Assembly (NCBI GenBank): GCA_033725935.1
Contig: MU867143.1
Span: 1-64,000 of the forward strand
Source: Cladorrhinum sp. PSN259
Lineage: Eukaryota > Ascomycota > Sordariomycetes > Sordariales > Podosporaceae
Reading direction: 5' to 3'
DNA: 64,000 bases
In this document: piece by piece, positions 1-10,964 of the stretch
Layout: each line of letters starts with the position of its first letter
Position numbering within the stretch: the stretch's first letter is position 1
Position numbers and translations under genes: made by a program
Notes under the pieces: generated by a model
What the model was told of the DNA's origin: nothing
Seen by the model: the letters and a program-made list of their open reading frames with translations, nothing else
The model's database searches: none

Positions 1-319
1 CGGCCGTTAAGGTACGGTTTTCCTTGTGTAAATAGCAGTAGAGGGACCGACGAGCCCTGCCAAGGGCATAGCGGTGTACGAAATAATAATAATATCATAA
101 TTCAGTTAACGCCTTATCGCAATATTCCTCTTCTTCGCCGGCCGCGTCTACCCCAGCTGCGCCAACTCTAACATCGGCGCCAATAGGCGAATAATTTAGC
201 CGGGACAACTTAATCTACGGGCTCAACGTCATAATAATTCTCCCAGTTTACGTAATACGCAAGGTCAACTTCTCACGCGACTCCTCATCGTCGACGACAT
301 TTCGTATGTAGACTCCAAG
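1..319. other. upstream region, no gene seen
   Basis: Moderately AT-rich flank of the first gene, with several short stop-rich stretches in all frames. I see no convincing ORF, RNA gene or repeat. It presumably holds the promoter of the phosphatase gene that starts at 320. Confidence 0.4.
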
Positions 320-1573
320 ATGCATTTACGACTACTCAAGATCGCGCTCAGCGCGCCGCTTCTGGCCTTTCAAGGCTGTGCAGCGGCCTCGCTCCGGTAC
401 TCTATCGACAAGACCGGCCTCTTTTTGCAAGAGGATGCTAGGATTAACGCAAGCCCGCCCAACTATGTATTTCCCCCTTAATTCCTCTTCTTTTATCTGA
501 TATGAAGCTAAATCTTCTCCCAGGCGGACGTCAACCTGGGCCTGCTAAACCGCACATACGACACAGACGCGGCGTTCGACCCGTCTGGCCAGAAGACGCA
601 GTGGGAGCGGTTTACCAACTACGTAGCCAGCTTGAACAAGGCCGCCGCTCCTGGCGTATCCTACAAAGTTTTGTATATGGCGCGGCACGGCGAGGGTTAT
701 CATAACGTAGCGCAGACGTTTTATGGTGCTGATTGTTGGGAGGTATCTATGCCTTTCCGTTTTTCTTGTTCCCCAGGTTAGGTAGCTAATGTGATACGTT
801 GAAAAAAAGTGCTACTGGTCCCAGCAGACGGGCAACGGTACGACTACTTGGCAGGACGCTGAGCTGACGCCCAAGGGATATGCGCAGGTGCGCGCGGCGA
901 ATGCGTTTTGGAAGGATACGGCAGTCAGGGCCAAGATTCCGTTCCCGCAGACTTTTTATGTCAGTCCGATGGCAAGGTGTCTTGCTACTGCGAATGAGAC
1001 CTTTGCGACGCTGGGGGTGTGGGATAAGTCGAAGGCGTTCGAGCCGGTTGTTAAGGAGGTAGGCTATTTATCGCTCCCGTCCGCGAAACACCCCATATCT
1101 TGAGTAATCACTCCGATCCTAAGCTTGCTTACTCTGATATAAAGCTCCTCCGCGAAACCCTAAACGCATGCACCTGCTCCTGGCGCCACCCAAAGTCGTG
1201 GATCCACGCCCGTTTCCCCTCGTACCGCTTCGAGCCAGACTTCTCCGAGAATGACGTCCTCTTCCGTCCGGGGACTATCACGGAATATCCAAACTCGACG
1301 GCGCAGCGAGTGCGCGTGCACAGGTTGCTTGATGATGTGTTTTCGAGCGACAACAGTACGTATATCTCGTTCTCGACGCATGGCGTGGTAATTAGTCCTA
1401 TTCTGGAGGTCGTTGGGTATCCGAACCTTGGGTTCAGTCTGGGGACTGGACAGGTGATTCCAGTGCTTGTTAGGGCGGACAAAGTCACCGATGAACCGGG
1501 GGGTGAGCCGGTTGTAGGGGGTCCGGTTGCTGCGAAGTCGTGTAATGTTTGTGGGCCGGCTGGTAGAGTGTGA
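320..1573 (+). CDS. secreted histidine-phosphatase (phosphoglycerate mutase-like) family protein
   Basis: Four exons join in frame: 320-466, 524-742, 810-1058 and 1145-1573 (introns of 57, 67 and 86 bp), giving about 347 residues. The N-terminus (MHLRLLKIALSAPLLAFQG) looks like a signal peptide. Exon 2 carries the branch-1 histidine phosphatase signature RHGEG, whose His is the phospho-acceptor; exon 4 has the second catalytic His in STHG. The central part (CYWS...GNGTTTW...LTPKGYAQ) matches the layout of fungal secreted/PMU-type phosphatases. The ATG at 320 is chosen because it opens the signal peptide and leads into a clean phase-0 donor. The substrate cannot be told from sequence; small phosphate esters are likely from the family. 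It is the first gene of the island, on the same strand as the esterase and reductase downstream. Confidence 0.85.
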
Positions 1574-2627
1574 TTTGGTGTGTTCTTCGTTTGTGGTCAT
1601 GGGAAAGGTTGAAGAAGTATGTTTGTACTTTGCGGTCGTTGAAAATCTATTAAGCTGCGCCGGGATTCGAGCGGTGTTAGGTGATGAGCAAGCGAAGAAA
1701 ATACAAAAAAGTGTTTAAAACAGACCGAATTCCAGAGCCAACTGGAAATACCTGGAACGTGGTAACTTGGTTAATAATTTACCATGTCGGCGTACTGGCA
1801 ATAACTAGCAGTCAACCTTGTTTGCCCCTGGAGAAGCGCAGTTTCGGTTCTCTTCCGCGCAATGTCCTTCTCGCCTGATGCAGCCAAGACAATTTCTGAC
1901 GGCACCGGCGAGGCCGGAGGGTGACGAAGCTGGGAATTACGGCAGCCTTCATTTTGAGGTTTCTCGAGGTTGGCTTAGCTGCGAAGGGAGTTGTTGTGTG
2001 CAAAGGTAAGAGAGAAGAGTAGTAGTGGCTCAGTAAGGAAAGTTTTAACTCTGAGGAAGTAGTCTTCTCAGTCTTTATACATGAATCTTCATTGTTGTCC
2101 AGAGCGAGAGATGCTCTCTAGCTCGTTATTTCTGATGTTAGATGCTATGAGGTTCAGCTTGGCAGATCTAAAGTATTTAGGGGATCCCAGGTACCATTAC
2201 ATCGCGAACTTAGAGAGTTCACCACTTTTAGACATTTACCAACGTGAAAGCCTTGCTTGATCTGGTAAAGAAATCTTATCCATAGGCAGCATTTAATCTA
2301 TCATGGGAAATCAGTCTTGTGCTTCTACTGCAGCTGGGTGGGTGCTCCAGGACTTCTTTTTCAACTGATTATCAAGGGTTCTTCGATCTGATGAATCTCT
2401 CACTTTCATCGTATCCATAATTTCTGATAAAATTGGTGTCTTCATCTCTTATTAAGCGGCGTATCCCTTTAACATTATCTCGCGAGCAGCTTTATGCTAG
2501 AATGTCCGTTGGGTAATGTCGGGCATCGAAAGTCAGGTAACTAACAAGAAAACATTGGCGGTGAAAGAAGAGTGACTGCATGCGGTTGACCTAGAGCAAA
2601 TGCCCCAGCTTCCCGTGTTGATGATAC
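1574..2627. other. intergenic, no gene seen
   Basis: About 1.05 kb between the phosphatase stop and the minus-strand membrane protein. Only short, unrelated ORFs with atypical codon use are present. It should contain both terminators. I see no repeat or RNA gene. Confidence 0.4.
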
Positions 2628-3162
2628 TTATTGAATCCACCGATCAACCAAATACCCAGTCACACAAGCAAATACAGTCTTGTGCAAAATATCTACAACC
2701 TGCTCTCCAACCGGCCACGTCCACGGCAATGCCCCAACACCAGTCCAATTCTCCAAGGTCTGGTCGATCAATAATCTGACACCAACAAACATGAAATCGG
2801 TAAATGGACCCCTCATCCCATTGTAGCTCGCCACGGCTCGGATCACGGCAGCGGCTGCACCTTGGCTATAGTGCATTGCCATATTAAGACCCCACATCTG
2901 CTGGTCATTTTTCGGAGAAATACCGAGGAGACAACCGAGAGTTTTGCCCGGCACCAGAGAGTTTGGTCTTGATGAGATTGCTTGTTCGATCTTTTCGCTG
3001 ATGGTCATGCTGTCAAACTGTTAGAATGTAACCGTGTGAAAGAGGGGAAGAGCAGACAAACGCTGCGACACCGAGAAACCCAGCTGCCATTCCATATGCA
3101 ATTACCGAACCCCAGGGCATGCGAGGATATGGGCGTACGGCGTCTGTTGTTCGGCGGGACAT
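2628..3162 (-). CDS. small hypothetical membrane-associated protein
   Basis: Not recognised as a named family. The longer reading block (3008 down to 2628) encodes a protein with a conserved look (SRPNSLVPGKTLGCLLGISP, then MRGPFTDFMFVGVRLLIDQ), two or three hydrophobic segments and the C-terminal end YLVDRWIQ. An upstream block in another frame (ATG at 3162, or 3231 if longer) reads PYPRMPWGSVIAYGMAAGFL, a probable first membrane helix. The two can be joined phase 0 by removing 3057-3018, but that intron would be only 40 bp with a weak GTCTGC donor, so the N-terminus is uncertain. The alternative is a 126-residue protein starting at 3008. Size and hydrophobicity resemble small anchor proteins of the DUF4267 type, but I cannot assign it. 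Confidence 0.5.
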
Positions 3163-4663
3163 GGTGGTGATGATGGTACGGTCGGGTGTTATAAATCGAG
3201 GTTTTGATGAAGTGGTTGTTTGAAAAGACAAAATATAAACGAGGTCCTATTATCCAGCGAAGAAGGGGATTTAATCAGCGTTGCTGAATACAACTGGGAA
3301 TTGGTGAAAATGAGTGGGTTTGTCGATGTCATGATGTCATCATCATTGCTGCTGCTTGTTTGGGTTAGGGTTCTCTCAGCATCACCCCTTTATGTTTATC
3401 TCAAGTCTGGAATATCGGGACTTACCTTAGGGATCACAGATGTTTCTCTTGATTCGTAATCCTTTGAGTGTTTATATCTGAGGCACTGCTATATCTGATA
3501 ATGTTCGCCATTGGAATCATGTCGGAATAGTGTGTCCCTTTCGACCAATGCTCCAAGACTAGACATTTCTGGATTTGAGTATTTCTGCAGAGAGAAGATC
3601 ACCCATAACTGCTAACTGTAGCTAATATACCGCACATCTATTTATTTGATCATTCTCGGGCTTGCTCGGCAAATGGCTTCAATTCGGAAGCATCAATGCG
3701 GAAGCAGCCGAACTTCTACCATCACTGGCAACATCTGTCGACGCAGGCACTCACATAGAGCCTGGATAGATATTGCATCCTGTACCGGCTGTGAAACTCA
3801 TCCAGGTTCACCAGAGGAGCAGGTGACTTGGAGCAGGCACAACATATGGCTGCCCTGATGAACGACGTAGTGCTTCCAACACAGATATGGCGAGGTAATC
3901 TCGTTCAAGTTGTCACGGAGCAACTCGAGAGTTACCTCGAGAACTATCATTGACACATGACATGAGTAAATTCTTGGGCCCTTTTGGAGATCTTGACCCA
4001 GTTCCTACATTGCCTTGTGGCATCGTCTAGGGGAACTTGCTTTAGAAGGGTAATAGATATCGTCAACCAGAGAGGACGGTCTATCCGCAACACCGTCAAC
4101 TCCTCCATCTGTCCGAAGTCTTCTCGACATCCGAGGTTATCAACATCATGGAATCCTTGCCTCCGAAATATTTGTGTATAGTTCCTTTTCTCCGCTTCGA
4201 ATATGGCGCAGTAGCCGCTCCAATATCGTCAAAGCTTCTTGACATTTGACTTGGAGCACCTCATTGGAGTCCCCAATTCTTGCGCACCACAATGAAGGGC
4301 TGGCGGTCCATCCGTACCAAGCATTTTTACACTTATTGATTATGCACCTAGGAACCCCCCTGCTGTGGCACTATAGGCTGTTTGCTATATGCTCGCAAAG
4401 ATATGCATCACATAGAACTTCGGTTGGGAGCACCGGGTCTTGGGGAAATTGGGGAAATTTGGGGTAAATTAAAAATGCGGAGGTAGGAGAGTCCTTCTAC
4501 TCATTCAGCCGCCAAAGTTGATCTTGAGCCTTGATCTTGATCGGCGCAATGGGATGGAGGGGTCAGGTAAAGTTAAATAAAACGATGGTTCTGCTTCGAG
4601 TTGTTTTATCTTGTAGAGCTAGTTAGACTTGTCTATCATCTTCCAGTTCAACTTCCTCCAACA
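3163..4663. other. intergenic with coding-like fragments, possible gene relic
   Basis: No intact gene. Short coding-like stretches on the plus strand lie in different frames: about 3663-3770 (LLGKWLQFGSINAEAAELLP), about 3830-3953 (DVVLPTQIWRGNLVQVVTEQ, closed by a stop) and about 4125-4240 (STSEVINIMESLPPKYLCIV). Stops and frame changes separate them. They may be one decayed gene, but I cannot name a family. The last ~200 bases form the esterase promoter. Confidence 0.3.
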
Positions 4664-5434
4664 ATGGTCGCCATCAGCACTTTTGTCAGCCTCCTGGCTG
4701 CTGCCAGCAGCGTCGCCGCCCAGTCAAAGAACGCCACCCTGCGCTACATGCCTTTTGGAGATTCCATCACTGAGATTATCTGCTGGCGGTCCAAGCTCTG
4801 GAATAAGTTGCAGACAACCGAGTGGGCTAACGTTGACTTTGTTGGCTCTGGCAAGACGGAGAACAACTGCAAAGACTCCAAGTATGACAGGGACAATGAG
4901 GGCCACTCAGGCTTCCTTGCCATCAACATTGCCAACCAGAAGCAGCTTGTGGGGTGGCTTCAGAAGAATCCGGCCGATGTCATCACCATGCACTTGGGAA
5001 CCAATGATATTGTCCAGCAGAGCAAGGCTGTGAATGATATTATTGCTGCATTCACTACGCTTGTGTCGCAAATGCGGGATCATAATCCCCGCATCAAGAT
5101 TGTGGTATGTATCTTTGCGTTGTCTATCTCGGCTTACATAACGCTGACTGCTCGTGCTTTGCAGGTCGCCCAAATCATCCCTCTTGGTATGGGCAACTAC
5201 AACTCCAAGGTCCAGCAACTCAATGCCGCCATCCCTACTTGGGCCGCTCAGCAAAACAAGACTGAGTCCCCAATCTGGGTCGTCGACCAATACACCGGCT
5301 TCAGTGGCACTTCCGACAACCGTGATGGTGTGCATCCCAACGACGGCGGTGACACCAAGATGATGAACAAGTGGTATCCTGCCCTCGTTCAGGCGTTTCA
5401 GGCTGCCAAGGCCGACAAGACGGCTGGTTTCTAG
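4664..5434 (+). CDS. secreted SGNH hydrolase, probable CE3-type acetyl(xylan) esterase
   Basis: Two exons, 4664-5104 and 5165-5434, give 236 residues. The 60-bp intron (GTATGT...TTGCAG) is a multiple of three, so the frame reads through it. The start at 4664 opens a signal peptide (MVAISTFVSLLAAASSVAAQ); the in-frame codons upstream lie in the leader. SGNH/GDSL marks are in order: block I FGDSIT with nucleophile Ser34, block III GTND with Asn114, and block V DGVHPND with Asp201/His204. Short length and the compact order fit fungal carbohydrate esterase family 3, which removes acetyl groups from xylan outside the cell. There is no cellulose-binding module. A plain GDSL lipase is the alternative. 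Confidence 0.85.
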   Translation: MVAISTFVSLLAAASSVAAQSKNATLRYMPFGDSITEIICWRSKLWNKLQTTEWANVDFVGSGKTENNCKDSKYDRDNEGHSGFLAINIANQKQLVGWLQKNPADVITMHLGTNDIVQQSKAVNDIIAAFTTLVSQMRDHNPRIKIVVCIFALSISAYITLTARALQVAQIIPLGMGNYNSKVQQLNAAIPTWAAQQNKTESPIWVVDQYTGFSGTSDNRDGVHPNDGGDTKMMNKWYPALVQAFQAAKADKTAGF

Positions 5435-6074
5435 TTGGGAACTGTTATTCGGTAGTCAATTTTATCTGCCGAGGACGTGCAGTTGTTGGGAGGCTGGGTT
5501 TCAATGTGCACACATGTTGGATAGGTACTTTTGTTCTCACGAATCACAACGCATGCAGTGACACTTCCGAACCCTGTTGCTCTTGCTGTAGGTGAACCGA
5601 CGCGACCGTCTTGATTCGAGAGACTTGCAGGCTTATGGTAACACAGAGTTGTAATCCCGTCTGTGTTGCACATGCCGGTAGTCGGGTTGACTGCTTATTG
5701 GCTATGATTGATGATGAATAAGCCCTTTGCATGATAACCACATTTGTAAAACTGTGTAAGAGGGTGTAATGCCACAGAAATATTGCATGATTCGGAGGGT
5801 CCAAGAGCTGCGGTGCGACATTTTAGTAACAGACATACATATGTACTTCCCTTCACGGACGGGACACACCAATAAAGCCAGTCATCGGGAGGGCGTTCTA
5901 AAATCACCGAACTATTTTGCTGATTGTGTGCTTACATGTATTGCAAAACCAGAATAAGTAGACAAAACCCATCGTCCCTGATCTGATATACTCCAATATT
6001 GAAGACACCCGTCAAGTGCATCCGCACTTTGCGCACAGCGAACACTCAACCAGAAAACCACACCCACATTCAAC
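5435..6074. other. intergenic, no gene seen
   Basis: 640 bases between the esterase stop and the ferric reductase start. No coding-like frame, repeat or clear GATA-type iron regulator site (ATCWGATAA) was found by eye. It holds the reductase promoter. Confidence 0.4.
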
Positions 6075-8183
6075 ATGAGATATTCTCTGGTAGTTTGGTT
6101 AGCAGCACTGCTGCTACAAGCTAACCCAGTCTTCTCCGACCTTGTCGGCTTCGGTCTTCATCCCTTCAAGAGCTACTGCACAAGTTCCTGTCAGTGGCCC
6201 CTCCTTTCCTACCGTCTGGATTGCACCGACCCAAACATTCCCGCAGGCTTCCTCGGATGGGTTCCCACCAGCCCAGAATGCAAAGCCAACGACACTGCCT
6301 ACCTTACCACTTTGGCTTGGTGTCTTCATGTCAAGTGCGGAAAAGAGCAGCGAATCTCGGAACTGGAATACTTCTGGGAAACTCAAACGACAAAGGACTA
6401 TACAGATCTTAAAAACCTATCTCTGAAACAACTGCCTGCCAAGTGGACGTACACAGAGACCTTGCTGCACATCAGCGAACCCCCGAGTCAAGAACTTGGG
6501 CCACCTGAGACGACAATCCTCAACTTCACTGCTCTGGTTCCCGAGTCAAGTTTCATTCTGCAGATGAACACAGCTTTCGGGGTCACGAACGAGCAAGAGC
6601 AAGGAGCCCTCTACGGCGTCATCATTCTCGTCACAGGCTTCGCCATCCCAATCCTCGCGACATGGCTCTATCACCTTCCTTTTACTTCACACCTTATAGG
6701 GAGATACATATCACCCTATCTCGTCCAGCCAAGCACCATCGGAACATACTCAGTTCGTCCTCTACCTTATCTCCTGGGCAACGCACCAACACTGGGACAG
6801 ACAGCGTACATTGTCATCTTTTTCATACTCAATATCGTGTTGATGTCGATCAACTACCAGACCATGCAACCGCACCTGTACTACAAGAGCCAGTCCTACG
6901 AAGTCATGGCTTACATTTTCTATCGGACGGGAATTGCGGCCTATGCTCTCTTGCCTTTACTGATACTCTTTTCGTCGAGGAACAATGTTTTACTGCTTTG
7001 GTTAACGAATTGGTCGCACGCTACCTATTTACTTTTGCACAGATGGATTGCACGGCTGTTTGTTCTGCACGGGCTCGTGCACAGCTTTTTGGCGCTGCCT
7101 ATTTTCTTGCCGCAAAAGGCCGTGAGAGAGTCGGACTATTGGGCTTGGGGGGCCGTTGCTACAATCCTCTCAGTGTTGCTATTGGGGGCGAGTGTTTTGC
7201 CGATCAGGAGATGGTCGTATGAGATCTTTTTGGTGTCGCATATTGTCATGTCGGTTTTGCTGGTCGTGGGGCTTTGGTACCATGTTGTTCTGTGGATTGG
7301 ATTGAACACCTATGGCTACGAGACTTGGATATATGCTGCTTGTGCTGTTTGGTTCTTTGATCGGATTGCTAGGGTGGGAAGGGTGTTGAAGAATGGGATT
7401 AGGAGGAGTAAAGTCAAGGACTTGGGGGGCGGATATGTGAGGATTGATGTGCCAGGTGTGCACTTTGCGAATGATGGGCCTGGGTTGCATGTTTATGCCT
7501 ATTTTCCCACGTTGGATCTGCGGCGGCCGTGGGAGAATCATCCGTTTTCCATTGTGCCGACTAGTTTGATGAAGTTTGGAGGGAAGAAGCAAAAACGAGT
7601 GTCGGAGGGGAGTGGAAGTGGTGACAGCAGTCCGACGGCAAAGGAATCAGGGGTTCACCTGAGAGTTGTTGATGTGGAGAAACATCAGGGTTTCATGGCT
7701 GCTCCTACAAACTCTGGAATCACATTGCTCATCAAAAAGGAGACCGGGATCACCAGACTTTTGGAAGCTAACGACCAGCTGTTCACTCTCATTGACGGCC
7801 CATATCACAACACTTGCACTACCGAAATCCGCCGCTGCGATAGACTACTTCTTATTGCAGGTGGAATTGGTATCACCAGTCTCGTTCCATGGATCCCGAG
7901 TCATGCAAATGTCAAGGTGGCTTGGAGTGTGAAAGAATCTGCGCAATGTCTGGTGGATGAACTCGAAGGCGTTTTGAGTGATGTTGAAAAGGATGTGAGG
8001 ATTGGCAGCAGACTGGATGTTGTCGATCTTCTGGAAAGAGAGTCTGAAGTTGGATATAACAAGGTCGGAATTGTTGTTTCGGGACCTGGTGGGCTCTGCG
8101 ACGATGTCAGGGCAGCGGTGGTGGCGGTTGGAAAGAAGGGCAATACGATATTTGAACTGGATGTGGACGCGTATTCCTGGTGA
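6075..8183 (+). CDS. ferric-chelate reductase (FRE/NOX superfamily)
   Basis: Single uninterrupted 702-residue frame. A signal peptide (MRYSLVVWLAALLLQANPVFS) is followed by a Cys-containing extracellular region of about 150 residues. A six- to seven-helix ferric reductase core (about 175-440) follows, with histidines suited to bis-heme ligation (RWIARLFVLHGLVHS and EIFLVSHIVMSVLLVVGLWYH). Then come an FAD-binding segment with HPFS at about 489 and an NADPH-binding segment with GGIGIT at about 596, ending in SGPGGLCDDVRAAV. This is the standard Fre order at normal length. It would reduce extracellular Fe(III)/Cu(II) at the plasma membrane before uptake. Lack of introns is unusual beside intron-bearing neighbours. 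An ordinary high-affinity iron gene partner (FET3/FTR1) is not seen nearby. Confidence 0.93.
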   Translation: MRYSLVVWLAALLLQANPVFSDLVGFGLHPFKSYCTSSCQWPLLSYRLDCTDPNIPAGFLGWVPTSPECKANDTAYLTTLAWCLHVKCGKEQRISELEYFWETQTTKDYTDLKNLSLKQLPAKWTYTETLLHISEPPSQELGPPETTILNFTALVPESSFILQMNTAFGVTNEQEQGALYGVIILVTGFAIPILATWLYHLPFTSHLIGRYISPYLVQPSTIGTYSVRPLPYLLGNAPTLGQTAYIVIFFILNIVLMSINYQTMQPHLYYKSQSYEVMAYIFYRTGIAAYALLPLLILFSSRNNVLLLWLTNWSHATYLLLHRWIARLFVLHGLVHSFLALPIFLPQKAVRESDYWAWGAVATILSVLLLGASVLPIRRWSYEIFLVSHIVMSVLLVVGLWYHVVLWIGLNTYGYETWIYAACAVWFFDRIARVGRVLKNGIRRSKVKDLGGGYVRIDVPGVHFANDGPGLHVYAYFPTLDLRRPWENHPFSIVPTSLMKFGGKKQKRVSEGSGSGDSSPTAKESGVHLRVVDVEKHQGFMAAPTNSGITLLIKKETGITRLLEANDQLFTLIDGPYHNTCTTEIRRCDRLLLIAGGIGITSLVPWIPSHANVKVAWSVKESAQCLVDELEGVLSDVEKDVRIGSRLDVVDLLERESEVGYNKVGIVVSGPGGLCDDVRAAVVAVGKKGNTIFELDVDAYSW

Positions 8184-8968
8184 TGATATGTCAAATGATT
8201 TCCATATACGCATTGCGTGCGTACCTCGGTATCTCCCATCGGTTGCGGATGGAATTCTTCGAGAAAGATTTTCAAGTAGGAATATTCAAGGCAAATTTCA
8301 GTCTTTTTTTATTTATCCTATTTCCCTCTATGCATGTTGTGAGCCGTGCGATGTTATTTAAATCGACACTTTCGGAACAGCAAAATGCATTCTTCTCGCA
8401 ACAAAACAATCCTACTCGGATGATCCCGCCCTTTCAATGACATAGGGGTCAAAATTCCAAGTTACACAAAGGGTGGTAGGGCTGCAAGGATTTATTTCCG
8501 CATGGGTGTTTTTTTCAAAAACCCCAACCCATCCTCGGTAGATCAGTAATCTCGATAATCCCGGACAAGGATTCGGCAGGATTCCGCATGTCACCACATC
8601 CAACGGACATGTTGGAGAGTTTCTGTGGGCCCTCGACAGATCAAATCATGAGTCTCTGGCGGTCAAGCAGATTGATTAATCCCAACGGAGGAAAATCAAT
8701 GATTATATACTCCGACTTTCCCACAATGCCTCGGCATAATACCGCCTGCTCTGGCAGTTTTTATCTGCTCTGTCTTTAAGGGGGCTTCCCCAACTGCTGG
8801 TTTAGCGTGCTATTAGCCTCTTGTCTCGCATATTGTTATCCATCCTTGGCACAACTGAACATGTTGATGAGTAAACAGCTACCTTCTTCATAACATGTAA
8901 AACTCTATGAACTCAGAACTTCTTCTCAATCGACATCCTCAACAACAACTTGAACAACAACTCGGAAA
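8184..8968. other. intergenic, no gene seen
   Basis: 785 bases between the reductase and the MFS gene. It has short AT-rich stretches including a TATA-like stretch near 8704, but no coding frame, RNA gene or repeat I can support. Confidence 0.4.
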
Positions 8969-10711
8969 ATGTCGGAACTACAGTCTGAGAAATACCCCGG
9001 GACCGACTCTCTCGACTCGCCGAAAAATGAGGGTGATATTTCCGACTCATCACAGTCACCACCAATCGAGATGGGAGAAGCAGCCTCTCTGCTGGACTGG
9101 GACAGTCCAGAAGATCCAGAAAATCCCAGGAACTGGCCAAAGTGGAAGAAAATCCTTCACAGTGCCATACCTTCTATATACGCCTTTGGACTGCAAGTAT
9201 CCTTCTTCCCATCCACTTCACCATCCTCCATCTGACCCTCTCTTCACAGAACAACAAGCATTTCGACGCTCGTAGCAGGAATTCCGGCCCTCATGAGAGA
9301 ATTCAACATTTCCCGAACCGTCGCTCTCCTCCCCGTGACATTCTACACCTTTGGCTTCGTCATAGGTCCATGCATCGCCTCCCCCATCTCCGAACTGTAC
9401 GGCCGGCGATGGATATACCTCAGCAACTTCTGCATGCTCATAGTTTTCAACGCTATAGCAGCAGCATCAAACTCGTTTCCAGTTCTCGTCATCTTTCGGT
9501 TTCTGGCGGCTGTCGGAGGATCAGGAGTGTTAGCAGTCGGAGCAGCTACGTTATCTGACGTGTGGGATATGCAGAGTGCTGGGAGAGTAGGAATCTTTTA
9601 CATCCTGGCGCCATTCTTGGGGCCAACGCTGGGACCCCTGATAGGCGCCTATGTTTTGAGTGATAACGGGGGTGATTGGAAGTGGAGTGTTTGGATCATT
9701 TTGTGTATTCTGGCGCCTTTGACGCCGGGGTTCTTGATGATGCGGGAGACGAGCAAGCAGCATATTTTGAGGAAGAGAGCTCAGAAAAGGGGCATCGACA
9801 CTGATGTTGCTGGGTTTGAGAAGAGGGAGAGTTTGGGTAAAGAGTTAGGCAGGATTGGCCGGGCAGTGTTGAGGCCTTTGCACATGTGTGCTATTGAGGT
9901 GAGTATCTTCATTGGTGATTCTAGCAGAGAGTCTATTGCTGATATTTTGAGGTGAAGCCGCTTTTGCTCTTCATGGGTTTGTACACGGCATTCAGCTTTG
10001 CCATGACGTTCTCTCTGTTCGGATCATACGTCTATGTATACACAAACGTGTATCACTTCAACTCGAAGGAGATCGGCCTAGCATACATTGCTGTTGTTGT
10101 TGGTAAGCTTTGTCTCACCTGGTTCTCCAAGCAACTCAAACGTGTGCTGACAGAACTCGAGGTTACATATTTGCGATTGCAACTTTTGCATACTTTGATG
10201 CAACCAAGTACAGGCCAGAAGCTGTCAGAACCGGTGGCAAAGTTGCCCCCGAGTTTCGGCTGTATACCGCACTTGTTGGTTGTTGGCTGGTACCAATCGG
10301 ACTTTTTGTAAGTTGAACCTTCTGTCACAGACCTATTTAGTTCCCGTCTAACAAAGTTAGTGGTACGCGTGGACACCACGTCCGTCGGTCCATTGGATTG
10401 TTCCTGTGCTGGCAGGATTCCCTTTTGGATGGGGCACGCTCGCCAACTTTCTGTCCGCCATGACATATATTGTCGAAACGTACGGCACTGCCAACTCAGC
10501 ATCTGCAGTTGCTTCAAACGGCGTGGTGCGGTTTGCCCTCGGCTCCGTCTTCCCACTGTTCATTCTTCAGGTTTATGAGAATGTGGGCATTCACTGGGCC
10601 GGCAGCATCTTTGCGTTCATCAGTGTTGCTTTTATTCCTGTTCCGTGGGTTTTCTTTGTCAAGGGGAAGGAGTTGAGGAGGAGGAGTCATTATCCTACTA
10701 ATCCGAACTAG
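8969..10711 (+). CDS. MFS transporter, DHA1 drug:H+ antiporter-like
   Basis: Five exons: 8969-9192, 9250-9898, 9952-10102, 10162-10307 and 10361-10711, 506 residues. Intron 1 is non-canonical: only a GC donor (GCAAGT at 9193) with AG at 9249 and a CTGAC branch site keeps the frame into TSISTLVAGIP. Introns 2-4 are GT-AG (53-59 bp). The N-terminal cytosolic PENPRNWPKWKK is a hallmark of the fungal DHA1/polyamine-benomyl transporter group. The loop between helices 2 and 3 has SELYGRRWIYL (MFS motif A), and helix 5 has the antiporter-type FLGPTLGPLIGAY (motif C). Twelve membrane segments are expected, with a central loop near MRETSKQHILRKRAQKRG. Plasma-membrane export of a toxic small molecule is inferred; the substrate is unknown. 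Confidence 0.9.
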
Positions 10712-10964
10712 TTGATGGAACGGTAGCGTAAGATACAAGTAGAAACCGAAAGCAAGGTAATATGACAACTGGGTTGCTATATTTATATGTATGCCGACGA
10801 TCTTCTCGTAATAAATAAAACATTAAACAGTAAAAAAACGCTTAGCTCATCAAGGTATCAACAATCAACATCCTTATGCCAGTGCTCCATCCATCTCTAC
10901 ATGTACCATAGCTTGAAAGAAATATATTAAAAAAAATAACCAATCTTCAACTCCGTATAACCAA

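Noticed and set aside
7179..7592. 137-codon minus-strand ORF inside the ferric reductase gene
   Set aside because: Shadow of a strongly supported gene on the other strand.
9193..9235. Reading the first MFS exon on to the stop near 9235
   Set aside because: It loses the conserved first membrane helix; the GC-AG splice restores it exactly.
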